Shown: positions 1 through 7,299, counted from the stretch's first letter. The stretch: DNA of 7,820 bases from Syntrophomonadaceae bacterium (GCA_007131435.1 SLQM01000022.1:1-7820), one strand, 5' to 3'. Notes: a model not told the origin generated them from the letters alone. Program-made: numbers and translations.

Positions 1-715
1 TTACCGGTATATCATACCTGGCATAAGCAATTATGGTTTCACAGGTTTCCCGGGCTATGGAAAGCGGGCTTTGCGGGCAGACATCTGCAGAAATAATCGG
101 TTTCTGCTTTAGTTTATCCTTGCCGCCTGCAACTGCCGCAGCCATTTCAATCATCAGCTCAGCATGGCGAAAAGTGTGCGGAGCCGTGCTGCAGTGCTTT
201 GATGTATTGGAAGCCATTGCTTCATAGTTGTGGAGGCAGAAAACTTCCTGGTTCACTTCCCGGGGTACAACGGGGCAATCAAGAATGTCATACTGATCAA
301 GGTAGTCAACCAGCTTGGCCACATCGGCAGTATCCTGCTTGGTTGATTCCCGGATAGCACCGGTCTCCAAGTCAACTACCTGGACACCACAGCTGAAGTT
401 GCAAAAGCCAACCCTTTTCCCCCCCATAACAAAATCGTGTTCCGGGTTGCGCGCCCCCAGTATAAAGCTGGATGGAGCTGAATTTATACAATCTTCCAAT
501 ACATGAGCAGGGAAATAAACCGTGCGGCTTGATTTATCTACAATACAACCGCCGCCATGGTAAATGTCGAGGGCATCATCGCTGTAAACTTTAATCCCGG
601 TATGTCTCAAAACTTCCAGGGTTGCTTCATGAATGCGGTCGATAGCAGCATCAGATATACAACTAATACCCATTCCTTCATGCATAATTTCACCTGCTGC
701 CTTGCTGCGTCGCAT
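1..715 (-). CDS. Trimethylamine methyltransferase (MttB) family protein, N-terminal part
   Basis: The 238 visible residues match the N-terminal half of the MttB superfamily: an early helix IHEATLEVLRHTGIKVYS (about residues 29-46), then ARNPEHDF, GFCNFSCG, a DLETG..R.ST..D.AD.A.L.D block, and near the window edge DVCPQSPLS. Family members are usually about 470-500 aa, so roughly half the gene lies left of the window and the stop is not seen. They transfer a methyl group from a methylated amine (trimethylamine, glycine betaine and others) to a cobalamin-carrying corrinoid protein in the cytoplasm. The start is an ATG with a strong GAAGGAGG site 7 nt upstream. There is no in-frame stop or amber codon in the visible part, but the position where true MttB carries pyrrolysine (about residue 334) is outside, so a pyrrolysine TMA enzyme cannot be told apart from a non-Pyl betaine-type enzyme. 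The segment is rich in cysteine (10 Cys), as is common in anaerobes. Family is confident; substrate is unknown. Confidence 0.9.
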   Translation of the reverse strand, partial: MRRSKAAGEIMHEGMGISCISDAAIDRIHEATLEVLRHTGIKVYSDDALDIYHGGGCIVDKSSRTVYFPAHVLEDCINSAPSSFILGARNPEHDFVMGGKRVGFCNFSCGVQVVDLETGAIRESTKQDTADVAKLVDYLDQYDILDCPVVPREVNQEVFCLHNYEAMASNTSKHCSTAPHTFRHAELMIEMAAAVAGGKDKLKQKPIISADVCPQSPLSIARETCETIIAYARYDIPV

Positions 716-722
716 GCTAATT

Positions 723-730
723 CCTCCTTC
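723..730 (-). promoter_or_regulatory. Ribosome binding site of the mttB-like gene
   Basis: GAAGGAGG on the minus strand lies 7 nt before the ATG at 715. It is the strongest Shine-Dalgarno match in the window and fixes the start of the gene. Confidence 0.8.
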
Positions 731-787
731 AAGATTTGATTAAAAAGCATTTTAAATAAGAGAAAATAGATCTCTTTGCCAAGCTCT

Positions 788-816
788 ATTATATCTTATT
801 TATTTCAGCTTAGGTA
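788..816 (-). promoter_or_regulatory. Possible promoter for the mttB-like gene
   Basis: A perfect TATAAT occurs on the minus strand (788-793), 72 nt before the mttB-like start and just after the recO stop. The hexamer 17 bp upstream (811-816, TACCTA) is a poor -35 match and there is no extended -10. The gap is very AT-rich, so a chance match is quite possible. The functional change after recO and the 94-bp gap make a separate promoter plausible. Confidence 0.3.
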
Positions 817-1550
817 TTATATTCTTTTAGCAGGGTTCTTGACTTAATATCTCCCAGGTCCAGGTGATAAGCAAGAAAGGCGCTGGTAAGGCGGGACAGG
901 GTTTTCTTTTGTCCAGCTGATAAACGGATAAGATGGGCCTGGGATAAGGGAGCGCTAATTAATCTTTCTACAATGGCTATTGTTCCCTTGTCGATTGATA
1001 TAACGTCAGCACTGGCGCAATGTGTGCAAAGCATCCCGCCCTGGCGGGGGCTGAATTTTGATGCCCCTGCAGTGCCACAGGCTGAACATGAATGGAAATG
1101 GGGGCTGTAACCGGCCAGGTGGGCCAGTTTTAGTTCAAATGAACGGCATATTATATAGCTATCGTCACAGGAACCAAGCAGTCTCCAACCTTCAAGCAAA
1201 AGGTTAAAGGTACTGGTGCACGGCTCTTCTCCGGATACAAGCCTGTCTACCAGTTCACCCATGTAAATACCATAAGGGTAGAGTTGGGGATTATCGCGAA
1301 ACCAGGTAAACTGTTCAATTGAATCCTGGCTGGTTATCACCGGCCAGGTTTTGCCGCGATGAAAAGTATAGTGGCCGTAAGAAAATATGTCCACGCCGGC
1401 AGCCAGCTTGCTTTTCATTTTACGGGCGCCTTTTGCCACTGCCTCAAACTTTCCCTCTTCCCCAGTTAAGAGGGTTACCAGGCGATCCGCCTCGCCCAGG
1501 GGGCGGGTACGCAGCACAAGCCCGTCTGCCTTAAACATCCGCTGTGACAT
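810..1550 (-). CDS. recO: DNA repair protein RecO
   Basis: This 246-aa protein is the RecFOR mediator that loads RecA on SSB-coated single-stranded DNA and anneals strands during gap and break repair. The N-terminal OB-fold opens with the family hallmark KADGLVLRTRPLGEADRLVT and continues with GKFEAVAKGARKMKS.L. The C-terminal half carries the four-cysteine zinc finger C155-X2-C158-X16-C175-X2-C178 seen in gram-positive RecO. The length is typical (about 240-260 aa). The frame stays open far upstream into era, but the conserved fold begins right after the ATG at 1550, one base beyond the era stop (TAA-A-ATG), so I chose that start. There is no clear ribosome site, which points to translational coupling with era. 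An alternative ATG lies four codons downstream at 1538. Confidence 0.95.
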   Translation of the reverse strand: MSQRMFKADGLVLRTRPLGEADRLVTLLTGEEGKFEAVAKGARKMKSKLAAGVDIFSYGHYTFHRGKTWPVITSQDSIEQFTWFRDNPQLYPYGIYMGELVDRLVSGEEPCTSTFNLLLEGWRLLGSCDDSYIICRSFELKLAHLAGYSPHFHSCSACGTAGASKFSPRQGGMLCTHCASADVISIDKGTIAIVERLISAPLSQAHLIRLSAGQKKTLSRLTSAFLAYHLDLGDIKSRTLLKEYNT

Positions 1551-1551
1551 T

Positions 1552-2433
1552 TTAATAGCCCAGGCGGCGGAGTTCGTCTTCGCGGTTGCGCCAGTCCCGC
1601 TTAACCTTAACCCTGAGATCGAGAAAAATTTTCTGCCCGAACAGTGCTTCAAGCTCCTGGCGGGCCCTGGAACCTGCCTCCTTCAATAAGAGACCGCCTT
1701 TACCAACAACTATCCCAACCTGGGATTTGCGCTCAACAAATATTTCTGCCCGAATATCAAGCAGGTTTCCGCTATCCCGGGGTTTCATTTCCTCAATCAC
1801 CACTGCAATAGAAAAAGGAATCTCCTGCCTGGTAAGGTGTATTACTTTTTCACGAATAATTTCAGCTGCAATGAACCGCTCCGGCTGGTCAGTTACCATA
1901 TCCGGCGGGTAATACTGCGGGCCTTCCGGCAAGTAATCAATAATCGCATCCAGCAGCGGATCCAGGGCAACCTGGTTCAGGGCGGAAATAGCAAAAATAC
2001 CCTTAAAGGGACACAAGTTTTGGTAAAGCTTGCGGATTTCCTCCAGCCTACCCTGCTTAACGAGGTCTATTTTATTGAGGATCAAAAACTTTGGGCTGCT
2101 AACCTGGGCAAGTGTTTCTGAAATATATTGATCTCCAGGGCCTGGTGGCTCATTTGCCTCAACCAGGAAGAAAATCAGGTCTACCTCCTGCATGGTATTC
2201 CTGGCAACCTGGACCATGGTTGAACCAAGCATGTGCTTCGGCTTATGTAACCCCGGTGTATCAATAAATATGGCCTGGAAATGCGGCCTGGTTAATACTG
2301 CCCTGATCTGGTTCCTGGTGGTCTGTGGCCGATCAGATATAATGGCCACTTTCTCACCAACCAGGGCGTTGAGTAAAGTTGATTTGCCGACATTGGGCCT
2401 GCCGATTAGGGCGATAAAACCAGAGCGGTGCAT
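1552..2433 (-). CDS. era: GTPase Era
   Basis: Era is an essential Ras-like GTPase that binds the 3' end of 16S rRNA and checks 30S subunit maturation. The 293-aa protein has every motif: G1 GRPNVGKS (11-18), G2 region with the TT of DRPQTTR (34-40), G3 DTPG (58-61), G4 NKID (120-123) and G5 SA following FKGIFAIS. The C-terminal KH domain is complete, with the GKGG loop in VGIVVGKGGLLLKEAG and the family ending in DLRVKVKRDWRNREDELRRLGY split over its last strand and helix. The ATG at 2433 has an AGAAGG site 8 nt upstream and lies 17 nt after the cdd stop. Its partners YbeY and PhoH are encoded in the same run; YbeY and Era interact functionally in 16S rRNA maturation in other bacteria. Confidence 0.97.
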   Translation of the reverse strand: MHRSGFIALIGRPNVGKSTLLNALVGEKVAIISDRPQTTRNQIRAVLTRPHFQAIFIDTPGLHKPKHMLGSTMVQVARNTMQEVDLIFFLVEANEPPGPGDQYISETLAQVSSPKFLILNKIDLVKQGRLEEIRKLYQNLCPFKGIFAISALNQVALDPLLDAIIDYLPEGPQYYPPDMVTDQPERFIAAEIIREKVIHLTRQEIPFSIAVVIEEMKPRDSGNLLDIRAEIFVERKSQVGIVVGKGGLLLKEAGSRARQELEALFGQKIFLDLRVKVKRDWRNREDELRRLGY

Positions 2434-2450
2434 TGATAAATCCTTCTCCC

Positions 2451-3272
2451 TTAGCGATAATCCGTTTTTAGATCAAGCACCGGGGTGCCGTTGATTAAAT
2501 CCAGGCCTTTAACGGTCAGTATATTTTTCTTAATATCTACCAATTCCACAACAGACTGGGCCAGTGCGTTAGGCCTTAATGGAGCACGGCAGGCGAATAC
2601 GCCATAAACTTCATTTCCCCTGCCGCTGCGCTTGTCCTTCAAAGTATAACCCTTTGCCTGGTGAAGATAAGAGATTACTATGATTTTTTCTTCTTCATCC
2701 AGGCGGTAAAGGCCATCTTCAAACTCGGGATCAATAACAATTTTAGATAATAATTCCTTATAATTCTCCGGTATTTGCTGCGGAGCCGGGTAGTCGTTTA
2801 GAACATAGCCCAGGGGATTTGAAGTTACAGGCAGGCGCCATATATCTTCTGCCTGAAGCATTTCACCGGTGACGGGGTTGCCCTGCCAGTCTGCAGCACC
2901 AAAAGGCTTAGGAAGCATTTCGAGTGATGAAGTTGTAACCATCTCACCGGCAAGGTTACCCATAACTACTTCAATATTGCCGCATAATTCCCATATTACC
3001 TGGCGGCAGGCACCACAGGGGCTGGAAGGCGGGGAACTATCTGTAACGACAGCCAACGACATAAAATTTCGCCAACCGGCATGAATTGCAGTAAATATTG
3101 CTATACGCTCTGCGCAAACTGTCATTCCATAAGATGCGTTTTCCGTATTGGACCCGGTTATCACAAAATTTTCATCAGTAAGCAGCGCTGCCCCTACAAG
3201 AAACTTTGAATACGGCGCATAGGCCTTTAAACGGGCGGCGCGGGCATAAGAAAGCAATGTTTCTTTTTTCAT
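2451..3272 (-). CDS. cdd: Cytidine deaminase fused to a TsaA/TrmO-like domain
   Basis: This 273-aa protein has two domains. Residues 1 to about 125 are a tetrameric-type cytidine deaminase (cytidine/deoxycytidine to uridine/deoxyuridine plus ammonia): YAPYSKFLVGAAL, the ribose-binding N42/E44 of NTENASYG, the zinc ligand and catalytic pair C53-A-E55, and the remaining zinc ligands in PC86-GA-C89. Stand-alone Cdd is about 130 aa. After a linker, residues about 154-273 resemble the SAM-dependent TsaA/TrmO (UPF0066) fold, which N6-methylates t6A37 in some tRNAs: NPLGYV, IVIDPEFEDGL, GVFACRAPLRPNA and GLDLINGTPVLDLK. The length fits the short form lacking the extra C-terminal domain of E. coli TrmO. 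The usual RPNPIG motif reads RPNALA here, so activity or substrate may differ. I chose the ATG at 3272, with GGTGAT 4 nt upstream; GTG codons at 3281 and 3284 are less likely. The deaminase call is firm and the second-domain family is firm, but its substrate is not. Confidence 0.93.
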   Translation of the reverse strand: MKKETLLSYARAARLKAYAPYSKFLVGAALLTDENFVITGSNTENASYGMTVCAERIAIFTAIHAGWRNFMSLAVVTDSSPPSSPCGACRQVIWELCGNIEVVMGNLAGEMVTTSSLEMLPKPFGAADWQGNPVTGEMLQAEDIWRLPVTSNPLGYVLNDYPAPQQIPENYKELLSKIVIDPEFEDGLYRLDEEEKIIVISYLHQAKGYTLKDKRSGRGNEVYGVFACRAPLRPNALAQSVVELVDIKKNILTVKGLDLINGTPVLDLKTDYR

Positions 3273-3276
3273 CTCT

Positions 3277-3282
3277 ATCACC
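3277..3282 (-). promoter_or_regulatory. Ribosome binding site supporting the cdd ATG start
   Basis: GGTGAT, the 3' part of the full GGAGGTGAT Shine-Dalgarno sequence, sits 4 nt before the ATG at 3272. It overlaps the two upstream in-frame GTG codons, which argues against those as starts. Confidence 0.5.
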
Positions 3283-3318
3283 ACTTTAGTACGGATAATT
3301 GGGTTTGCTGCACTTACA

Positions 3319-3690
3319 TTAATTTAAAGATGCAGATATAAAATTCCACAGTGGCGGGCCAAGGATAATTAAACCGACAATTACGGCATAGATTGACGTG
3401 AGTAGAACTGCTCCGGCAGCAACATCTTTGGCAATATGAGCCAGGTGATTGCGTTCCTCTGTATACAGGTCAATTGTTTTCTCAATAGCGGTGTTAAAAG
3501 CTTCTGCAACAAGAACAAGAAAAACTGCTGAAAGTAAAAATATCATTTCTATCATAGCCAGGTTAAAGGCAGCACCTGTAACAATGATCAGGGAGCCAAA
3601 AATAGCATGTATTACCATATTTCTCTGGGTGAAAAAACAATATTTCAGGCCAAAGAAAGCATTTTTTAAACTGTTAATTACCCTGTACAC
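3319..3690 (-). CDS. dgkA: Undecaprenol/diacylglycerol kinase (DgkA family)
   Basis: This 123-aa integral membrane kinase phosphorylates a lipid alcohol with ATP. In gram-positive bacteria the usual substrate is undecaprenol, which feeds the peptidoglycan lipid-carrier pool. Conserved points are QRN..IH (22-28), E63-A-F-N66-TAIE70 followed by D74, and the AKDVAAGAVLL block (K88, D89). Three hydrophobic helices fall at about 28-47, 48-66 and 92-112, matching the three-helix trimeric fold. The usual EALN is EAFN here. The start is GTG at 3690, 18 nt after the ybeY stop, with an AGAGGGG site about 11 nt upstream. The frame is the same as ybeY, so only the ybeY TAA separates the two. The substrate assignment rests on the family, not on visible residues. 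Confidence 0.93.
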   Translation of the reverse strand: MYRVINSLKNAFFGLKYCFFTQRNMVIHAIFGSLIIVTGAAFNLAMIEMIFLLSAVFLVLVAEAFNTAIEKTIDLYTEERNHLAHIAKDVAAGAVLLTSIYAVIVGLIILGPPLWNFISASLN

Positions 3691-3708
3691 CAGAAATAAT
3701 ACCCCTCT

Positions 3709-4164
3709 TTATTCAATATAAAACTGACTGATAATCTCTTTCTCTTTTTCCTGCATCACAATGGAATCCCCATCACTTTCATGATCATAACCTAACAGGT
3801 GAAGCATGCCGTGTACTATCAGCAAAAAAATCTCCCGTTCCAGTTTATGGCCTGCTGTTTCAGCCTGTTCCCTGGCCCTGTCGATAGAAATATATATATC
3901 CCCGATTGTTTTATCTTCACTTTCGGGAAAAACTTCATCGCCTGGCTCAAGATATGAGAAAGACAGAACATCTGTCGGCCCATCCTTGCCCCTGTACTCC
4001 CGGTTTAGCTCTTTCAGCATTGCATCATGCCCTATAATTACTGATACTTCACCGTACTGCATGTTATTTTCAGCCAGCAAATAATCTAAAACCTTTTCTA
4101 TAACTGAAGACAAACCGGATTCCAAATCAAAAGCTTCAACCTCTATTGTAATCAAAATACTCAC
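3709..4164 (-). CDS. ybeY: Endoribonuclease YbeY (16S rRNA maturation)
   Basis: YbeY is a zinc endoribonuclease involved in 16S rRNA 3'-end processing and ribosome quality control. This 151-aa protein has the signature HGMLHLLGYDHE with the three metal-binding histidines H118, H122 and H128, preceded by the family strands LNREYRGKDGPTDVLSFSY and IGDIYIS. The length is normal. The start is GTG at 4164, sharing GTGA with the pgpH stop, so translation is probably coupled. The nearest purine-rich site, AAGGG, is about 13 nt away and weak. The ybeY-dgkA-cdd-era order is the standard gram-positive one, and Era is its likely functional partner. Confidence 0.95.
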   Translation of the reverse strand: MSILITIEVEAFDLESGLSSVIEKVLDYLLAENNMQYGEVSVIIGHDAMLKELNREYRGKDGPTDVLSFSYLEPGDEVFPESEDKTIGDIYISIDRAREQAETAGHKLEREIFLLIVHGMLHLLGYDHESDGDSIVMQEKEKEIISQFYIE

Positions 4165-6275
4165 CTGGCCACACTACCCTTATCCAGTTCTGCTTTTAGC
4201 GCTTTTTCAGGGTATTCTATCCGTGAATGATAGATGCCGGACATGATATACACAAACGCTTCGGATATTTTATCTATCTCTTTCAGGGTAAGATCACACT
4301 GGTCCAGCTGCCCATCATCAAGCTTATCTTTAATCATCCTTTTAATCATAGTTTCTACGCGACTGCTGGACGGCTTGGAGAGAGACCTTACACCTGCCTC
4401 GACAGCATCGGCAAGCATTATTATTGCAGCTTCCTTGGTTTGCGGCTTAGGCCCTTCATAGCGAAATTTTTCGGCCATCACATCTTCCCTTTCGTTGTTC
4501 TCCAGGGCTTTCTGATAGAAAAATGAAATCATACTTGTCCCGTGGTGTTGAGCCGCGATATCAAGGATCATTTCAGGCAGGCGATGTTTCCTGCCCATTT
4601 CAACTCCATCCTTGGGGTGTGCCCCGATAATCAATGAGCTAAGATTGGGAGACAATTTCGTATGGGGGTTTTCACCGGATAGCTGGTTTTCAGAAAAAAA
4701 GTATGGCCTTTTTAATTTGCCAATATCGTGATAATAGGAGCCCACCCTGGCCAGCAGAGCATCTGCCTGAACAGATTCGGCTGCTGCTTCAGCAAGATTT
4801 GAAACCATCATGCTGTGATAATAAGTGCCTGGCGCTTTTAAAAGCATCTGCTTTAACAATGGATGATTAGGGTTAGATAGTTCCAACAGGGTAATTGCCG
4901 TTGTTACGCCAAACAGGCTTTCCAGGAAAGGAAGCATGCCTATGGCTACAACTGATGAAAAGATACCATTACCAAAGCCGGCAATCATACTGTAGCTAAA
5001 ATTAATCAGGGAATCTGTTTCCAGGCTGACATTTCCAAAAAATAAATAAGTCGCAATAATGACCACACCGTTTGTAAGGGCAACATAAAAACCGGCACGG
5101 GCCAGGTCACTGCGCTGGCTCAACCTGGTAACCGCATAGATGGAGACCAGGCCGCCCAGCAGCGATACCAGGATAAAAGAAAAATCGCCACCGGTGATCA
5201 GCCCAACCATCAGGGCAAGGCATAGGTTGATGATAACTGCAAGCTTATAACCGAACATAACTGTAATCAGGATAACACCCATGGCCACGGGGATCAGAAA
5301 ACCAGAAAAATACGTGGCAGCAATTGAAAAAATCAGGGTTACTATAAATATGAGGCCCATTAATAATAGCAAATTAGGCTTTTCAAATACTTCATTTACA
5401 AATATGTAAACATATATGGCAACAACTATAAAAACAACGAAAAGCAATATAAACAAACCGATATATCCTGCATAATCAGCTCTTTGACCCCTTATTAAAC
5501 CAAGGTCTTCCAGCAAAGCCAGCTGCTGCTCTGTAACCGGTTCACCTTCACTGACAATTAAAGTGTTACGAAGAATGATAATGGGATCAACCTGTCGCCT
5601 TGCCAACTCCCGATTTTCTTCGGTTGCCTGGGCATTATAGTTCATGTTTTGAACAATATAAGGAGATACCACTGTTTCAGCAATCCTTTTTAAATCAGCG
5701 CTAAATGGATATAAAGCTATCTCCTGGGAAAGTCGCCTTCTCGCCAACTCGGTTTCATTTTCCCTGATCCCCTGTTCAAAAATATCTTTCAAGGAATTAT
5801 TTAAGCGGCCCTGCAGATCTCTTATAATACTCCTATCGCTCACCAGGAGTGCATTAAGTGTCGTTTCAGAAAGCTCTTCAGGGGTAATGTTTTGCAGGCG
5901 TCCAATTCTTTCTTCGCTTTCGAGTTCAGGATCATCTTTTATTTCCATGACCTGATCAAAAAAAACACCCACCTCCCTCAGGGCAACTTCAAGAACCAGC
6001 GGGTTGTAATCGTAAACATCGGGGACCGCATCTGCAGCCTGCTCTCTTAGACGTTCTGTAGTAAACTCATCTATAATATCCCTTGGTGCATATATTGTCC
6101 TTGGGCTTGGTCTACCCACACTTAAATCATAACGCGCAGGCATGCTGACAAGGGCCAGTAATGCATAAATAGTAACAAAAAGAACTGCTACAAGCACTAT
6201 CCTCTGCAGGCGTTTGTTTTCTTTAAAAGCAACTGACCGATCAAATAAGCCGGCAAGGTTAATTCTGCTCTTCAT
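4161..6275 (-). CDS. pgpH: Cyclic-di-AMP phosphodiesterase PgpH (YqfF, 7TMR-HD)
   Basis: This 704-aa membrane protein matches the PgpH/YqfF family (about 710 aa), which hydrolyses c-di-AMP to pApA and so affects osmotic and cell-wall homeostasis. In order: a short cytoplasmic lead, TM1 (about 25-45), an extracellular 7TMR-HDED domain to about 265, a bundle of about seven TM helices (about 268-465), then a cytoplasmic HD domain. Metal and catalytic residues are present: H487 (YYHSMM), H516-D517 (YYHDIGK), H553 (GAHPKDG), H577-H578 (QHHGT) and D623 (MLADAVEA). The block ENQ..GENPHTKLSP is typical. The frame is open further upstream, but I chose the ATG at 6275 because AAAGGA lies 6 nt before it and it gives the family length. 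It overlaps the end of phoH by 17 nt. The downstream end overlaps ybeY by 4 nt. No key residue is missing. Confidence 0.95.
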   Translation of the reverse strand: MKSRINLAGLFDRSVAFKENKRLQRIVLVAVLFVTIYALLALVSMPARYDLSVGRPSPRTIYAPRDIIDEFTTERLREQAADAVPDVYDYNPLVLEVALREVGVFFDQVMEIKDDPELESEERIGRLQNITPEELSETTLNALLVSDRSIIRDLQGRLNNSLKDIFEQGIRENETELARRRLSQEIALYPFSADLKRIAETVVSPYIVQNMNYNAQATEENRELARRQVDPIIILRNTLIVSEGEPVTEQQLALLEDLGLIRGQRADYAGYIGLFILLFVVFIVVAIYVYIFVNEVFEKPNLLLLMGLIFIVTLIFSIAATYFSGFLIPVAMGVILITVMFGYKLAVIINLCLALMVGLITGGDFSFILVSLLGGLVSIYAVTRLSQRSDLARAGFYVALTNGVVIIATYLFFGNVSLETDSLINFSYSMIAGFGNGIFSSVVAIGMLPFLESLFGVTTAITLLELSNPNHPLLKQMLLKAPGTYYHSMMVSNLAEAAAESVQADALLARVGSYYHDIGKLKRPYFFSENQLSGENPHTKLSPNLSSLIIGAHPKDGVEMGRKHRLPEMILDIAAQHHGTSMISFFYQKALENNEREDVMAEKFRYEGPKPQTKEAAIIMLADAVEAGVRSLSKPSSSRVETMIKRMIKDKLDDGQLDQCDLTLKEIDKISEAFVYIMSGIYHSRIEYPEKALKAELDKGSVAR

Positions 6276-7254
6276 CCCTGTTCCTTTCCCTGGAAGCTTC
6301 ATAAGCTTCGTATGCTTTAATAATATTTTGAACAAGAGGATGCCTGACTACATCCTTGTCAGTCATATATATAAGAGCTATCCCATCAATATTGGAAAGT
6401 ATCCTGGGTGCCTGTTCAAGGCCGGAAAAGCGTCCTTTTGGTAAATCAATCTGGGTTATATCACCGGTAATAACTGCCTTGGATCCAAAACCAAGGCGGG
6501 TTAAAAACATTTTCATCTGCTCAGAAGTGGTGTTTTGGCCCTCGTCTAATATCACAAATGAGTCATCAAGGGTTCTACCCCGCATATAAGCCAGGGGGGC
6601 AATTTCAATGATCCCTTTTTCACGGTACTTTTGAAACAGATCAACTCCCAGCAGGTCGTAAAGACCATCATAGATCGGACGGAGATAGGGATCAACTTTT
6701 TCCTGAAAATCACCTGGTAAAAAACCCAGGTGTTCACCGGCCTCAACCGCGGGGCGGGTAAGAATCAAGCGCTGCACCTGTTTCTTTTTTAAAGCATCTA
6801 CAGCCATGGCCAGGGCCAGGTAAGTTTTTCCAGTTCCGGCAGGGCCAATTGCTAATACAATATCATTACAGCGAATGGCTTCGAGGTAGCGCTTTTGGCC
6901 AACAGTTTTTGGCCTGACCTGTTTCCCCCTGTGTGTTACCAGGACCAGGTCGCTGAACAGGGAAGGGATCATATCAACTTCTCCCTGGCAGGTCAATTTC
7001 AACGCATATTCAAATTCCCTTTCACTTAAGAAAAAGCCTTTGCGAATATGGGCTAACAGTTCTCTAAACATGCTGTAAACTGCTTCAACATCTTTTTGTT
7101 CACCCTCGATAATTAGCTCATTGCCTTTCGGGATTAACCTGACTGAAAACTTGTCTTCAACTGCACTGAAATAGCTATCATGCTGACCAAGCAGTTGAAC
7201 TGATTCATCCGCACCGGTGAGCAAGAGTGAACGGCTTAATATGTTATCTGCCAA
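6259..7254 (-). CDS. phoH: PhoH-family ATPase
   Basis: The protein (331 aa with the chosen start) is a cytoplasmic PhoH/PhoL-type P-loop NTPase. An N-terminal KH-like segment (about 10-85, LLLTGADESVQLLGQHD) precedes the ATPase: KTVGQKRYLEAI, Walker A GPAGTGKT (137-144), LTRPAVEAGEHLGFLPGD, Walker B VILDEGQN with D237-E238, then TRLGFGSKAVITGD and ITQIDLP. The family motif is usually DEAQN, so G for A is a mild deviation. The biochemical role is not settled; links with ybeY and era suggest RNA metabolism. The start is uncertain. No ATG is in frame near the expected N-terminus. TTG at 7254 fits the family length (about 320-330 aa) and has GAGGGGAG 11 nt upstream. TTG at 7281 would lie before that site. 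The gene follows its own promoter and leads the operon. Confidence 0.93.
   Translation of the reverse strand: MADNILSRSLLLTGADESVQLLGQHDSYFSAVEDKFSVRLIPKGNELIIEGEQKDVEAVYSMFRELLAHIRKGFFLSEREFEYALKLTCQGEVDMIPSLFSDLVLVTHRGKQVRPKTVGQKRYLEAIRCNDIVLAIGPAGTGKTYLALAMAVDALKKKQVQRLILTRPAVEAGEHLGFLPGDFQEKVDPYLRPIYDGLYDLLGVDLFQKYREKGIIEIAPLAYMRGRTLDDSFVILDEGQNTTSEQMKMFLTRLGFGSKAVITGDITQIDLPKGRFSGLEQAPRILSNIDGIALIYMTDKDVVRHPLVQNIIKAYEAYEASRERNRDEEQN
6282..6287 (-). promoter_or_regulatory. Ribosome binding site deciding the pgpH start
   Basis: AAAGGA lies inside the last codons of phoH, 6 nt before the ATG at 6275. It favours this start over the in-frame codons at 6302 and 6335, which lie deeper in phoH. 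Confidence 0.65.
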
Positions 7255-7265
7255 TAAGCGCCAAA

Positions 7266-7273
7266 CTCCCCTC
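7266..7273 (-). promoter_or_regulatory. Ribosome binding site of phoH
   Basis: GAGGGGAG on the minus strand, 11 nt before TTG 7254. The spacing is long but usable. It is the only purine-rich site near the phoH N-terminus and argues against the TTG at 7281 as start. Confidence 0.5.
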
Positions 7274-7299
7274 TGCTGCAAAAAAGTTTTTCATTAAGA

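Noticed and set aside
758..776. Possible terminator after recO: 6-bp stem AAGAGA/TCTCTT with a 7-nt loop, followed by an AT-rich run on the minus strand.
   Set aside because: The stem is short and poor in GC and the following T run is interrupted. It would also lie downstream of the TATAAT proposed for the mttB-like gene. Not strong enough to call.
1551..1652. Longer RecO with a 34-residue N-terminal extension starting at 1652.
   Set aside because: The extension overlaps the conserved KH domain end of era and resembles no RecO N-terminus. The family fold starts right after the ATG at 1550.
1319..2494. Plus-strand open frames opposite recO and era.
   Set aside because: They are shadows of strongly conserved minus-strand genes, have no ribosome sites and show no recognisable protein motifs.
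3691..3711. dgkA lies in the same frame as ybeY, so readthrough of a single TAA would give a YbeY-DgkA fusion.
   Set aside because: Both proteins have normal family lengths, there is a ribosome-like site between them, and one frame in three is shared by chance. No readthrough signal is visible.
6276..6335. Longer PgpH starting at 6335 or 6302.
   Set aside because: These starts lie inside phoH. The ATG at 6275 has a well-placed AAAGGA and gives the usual family length.
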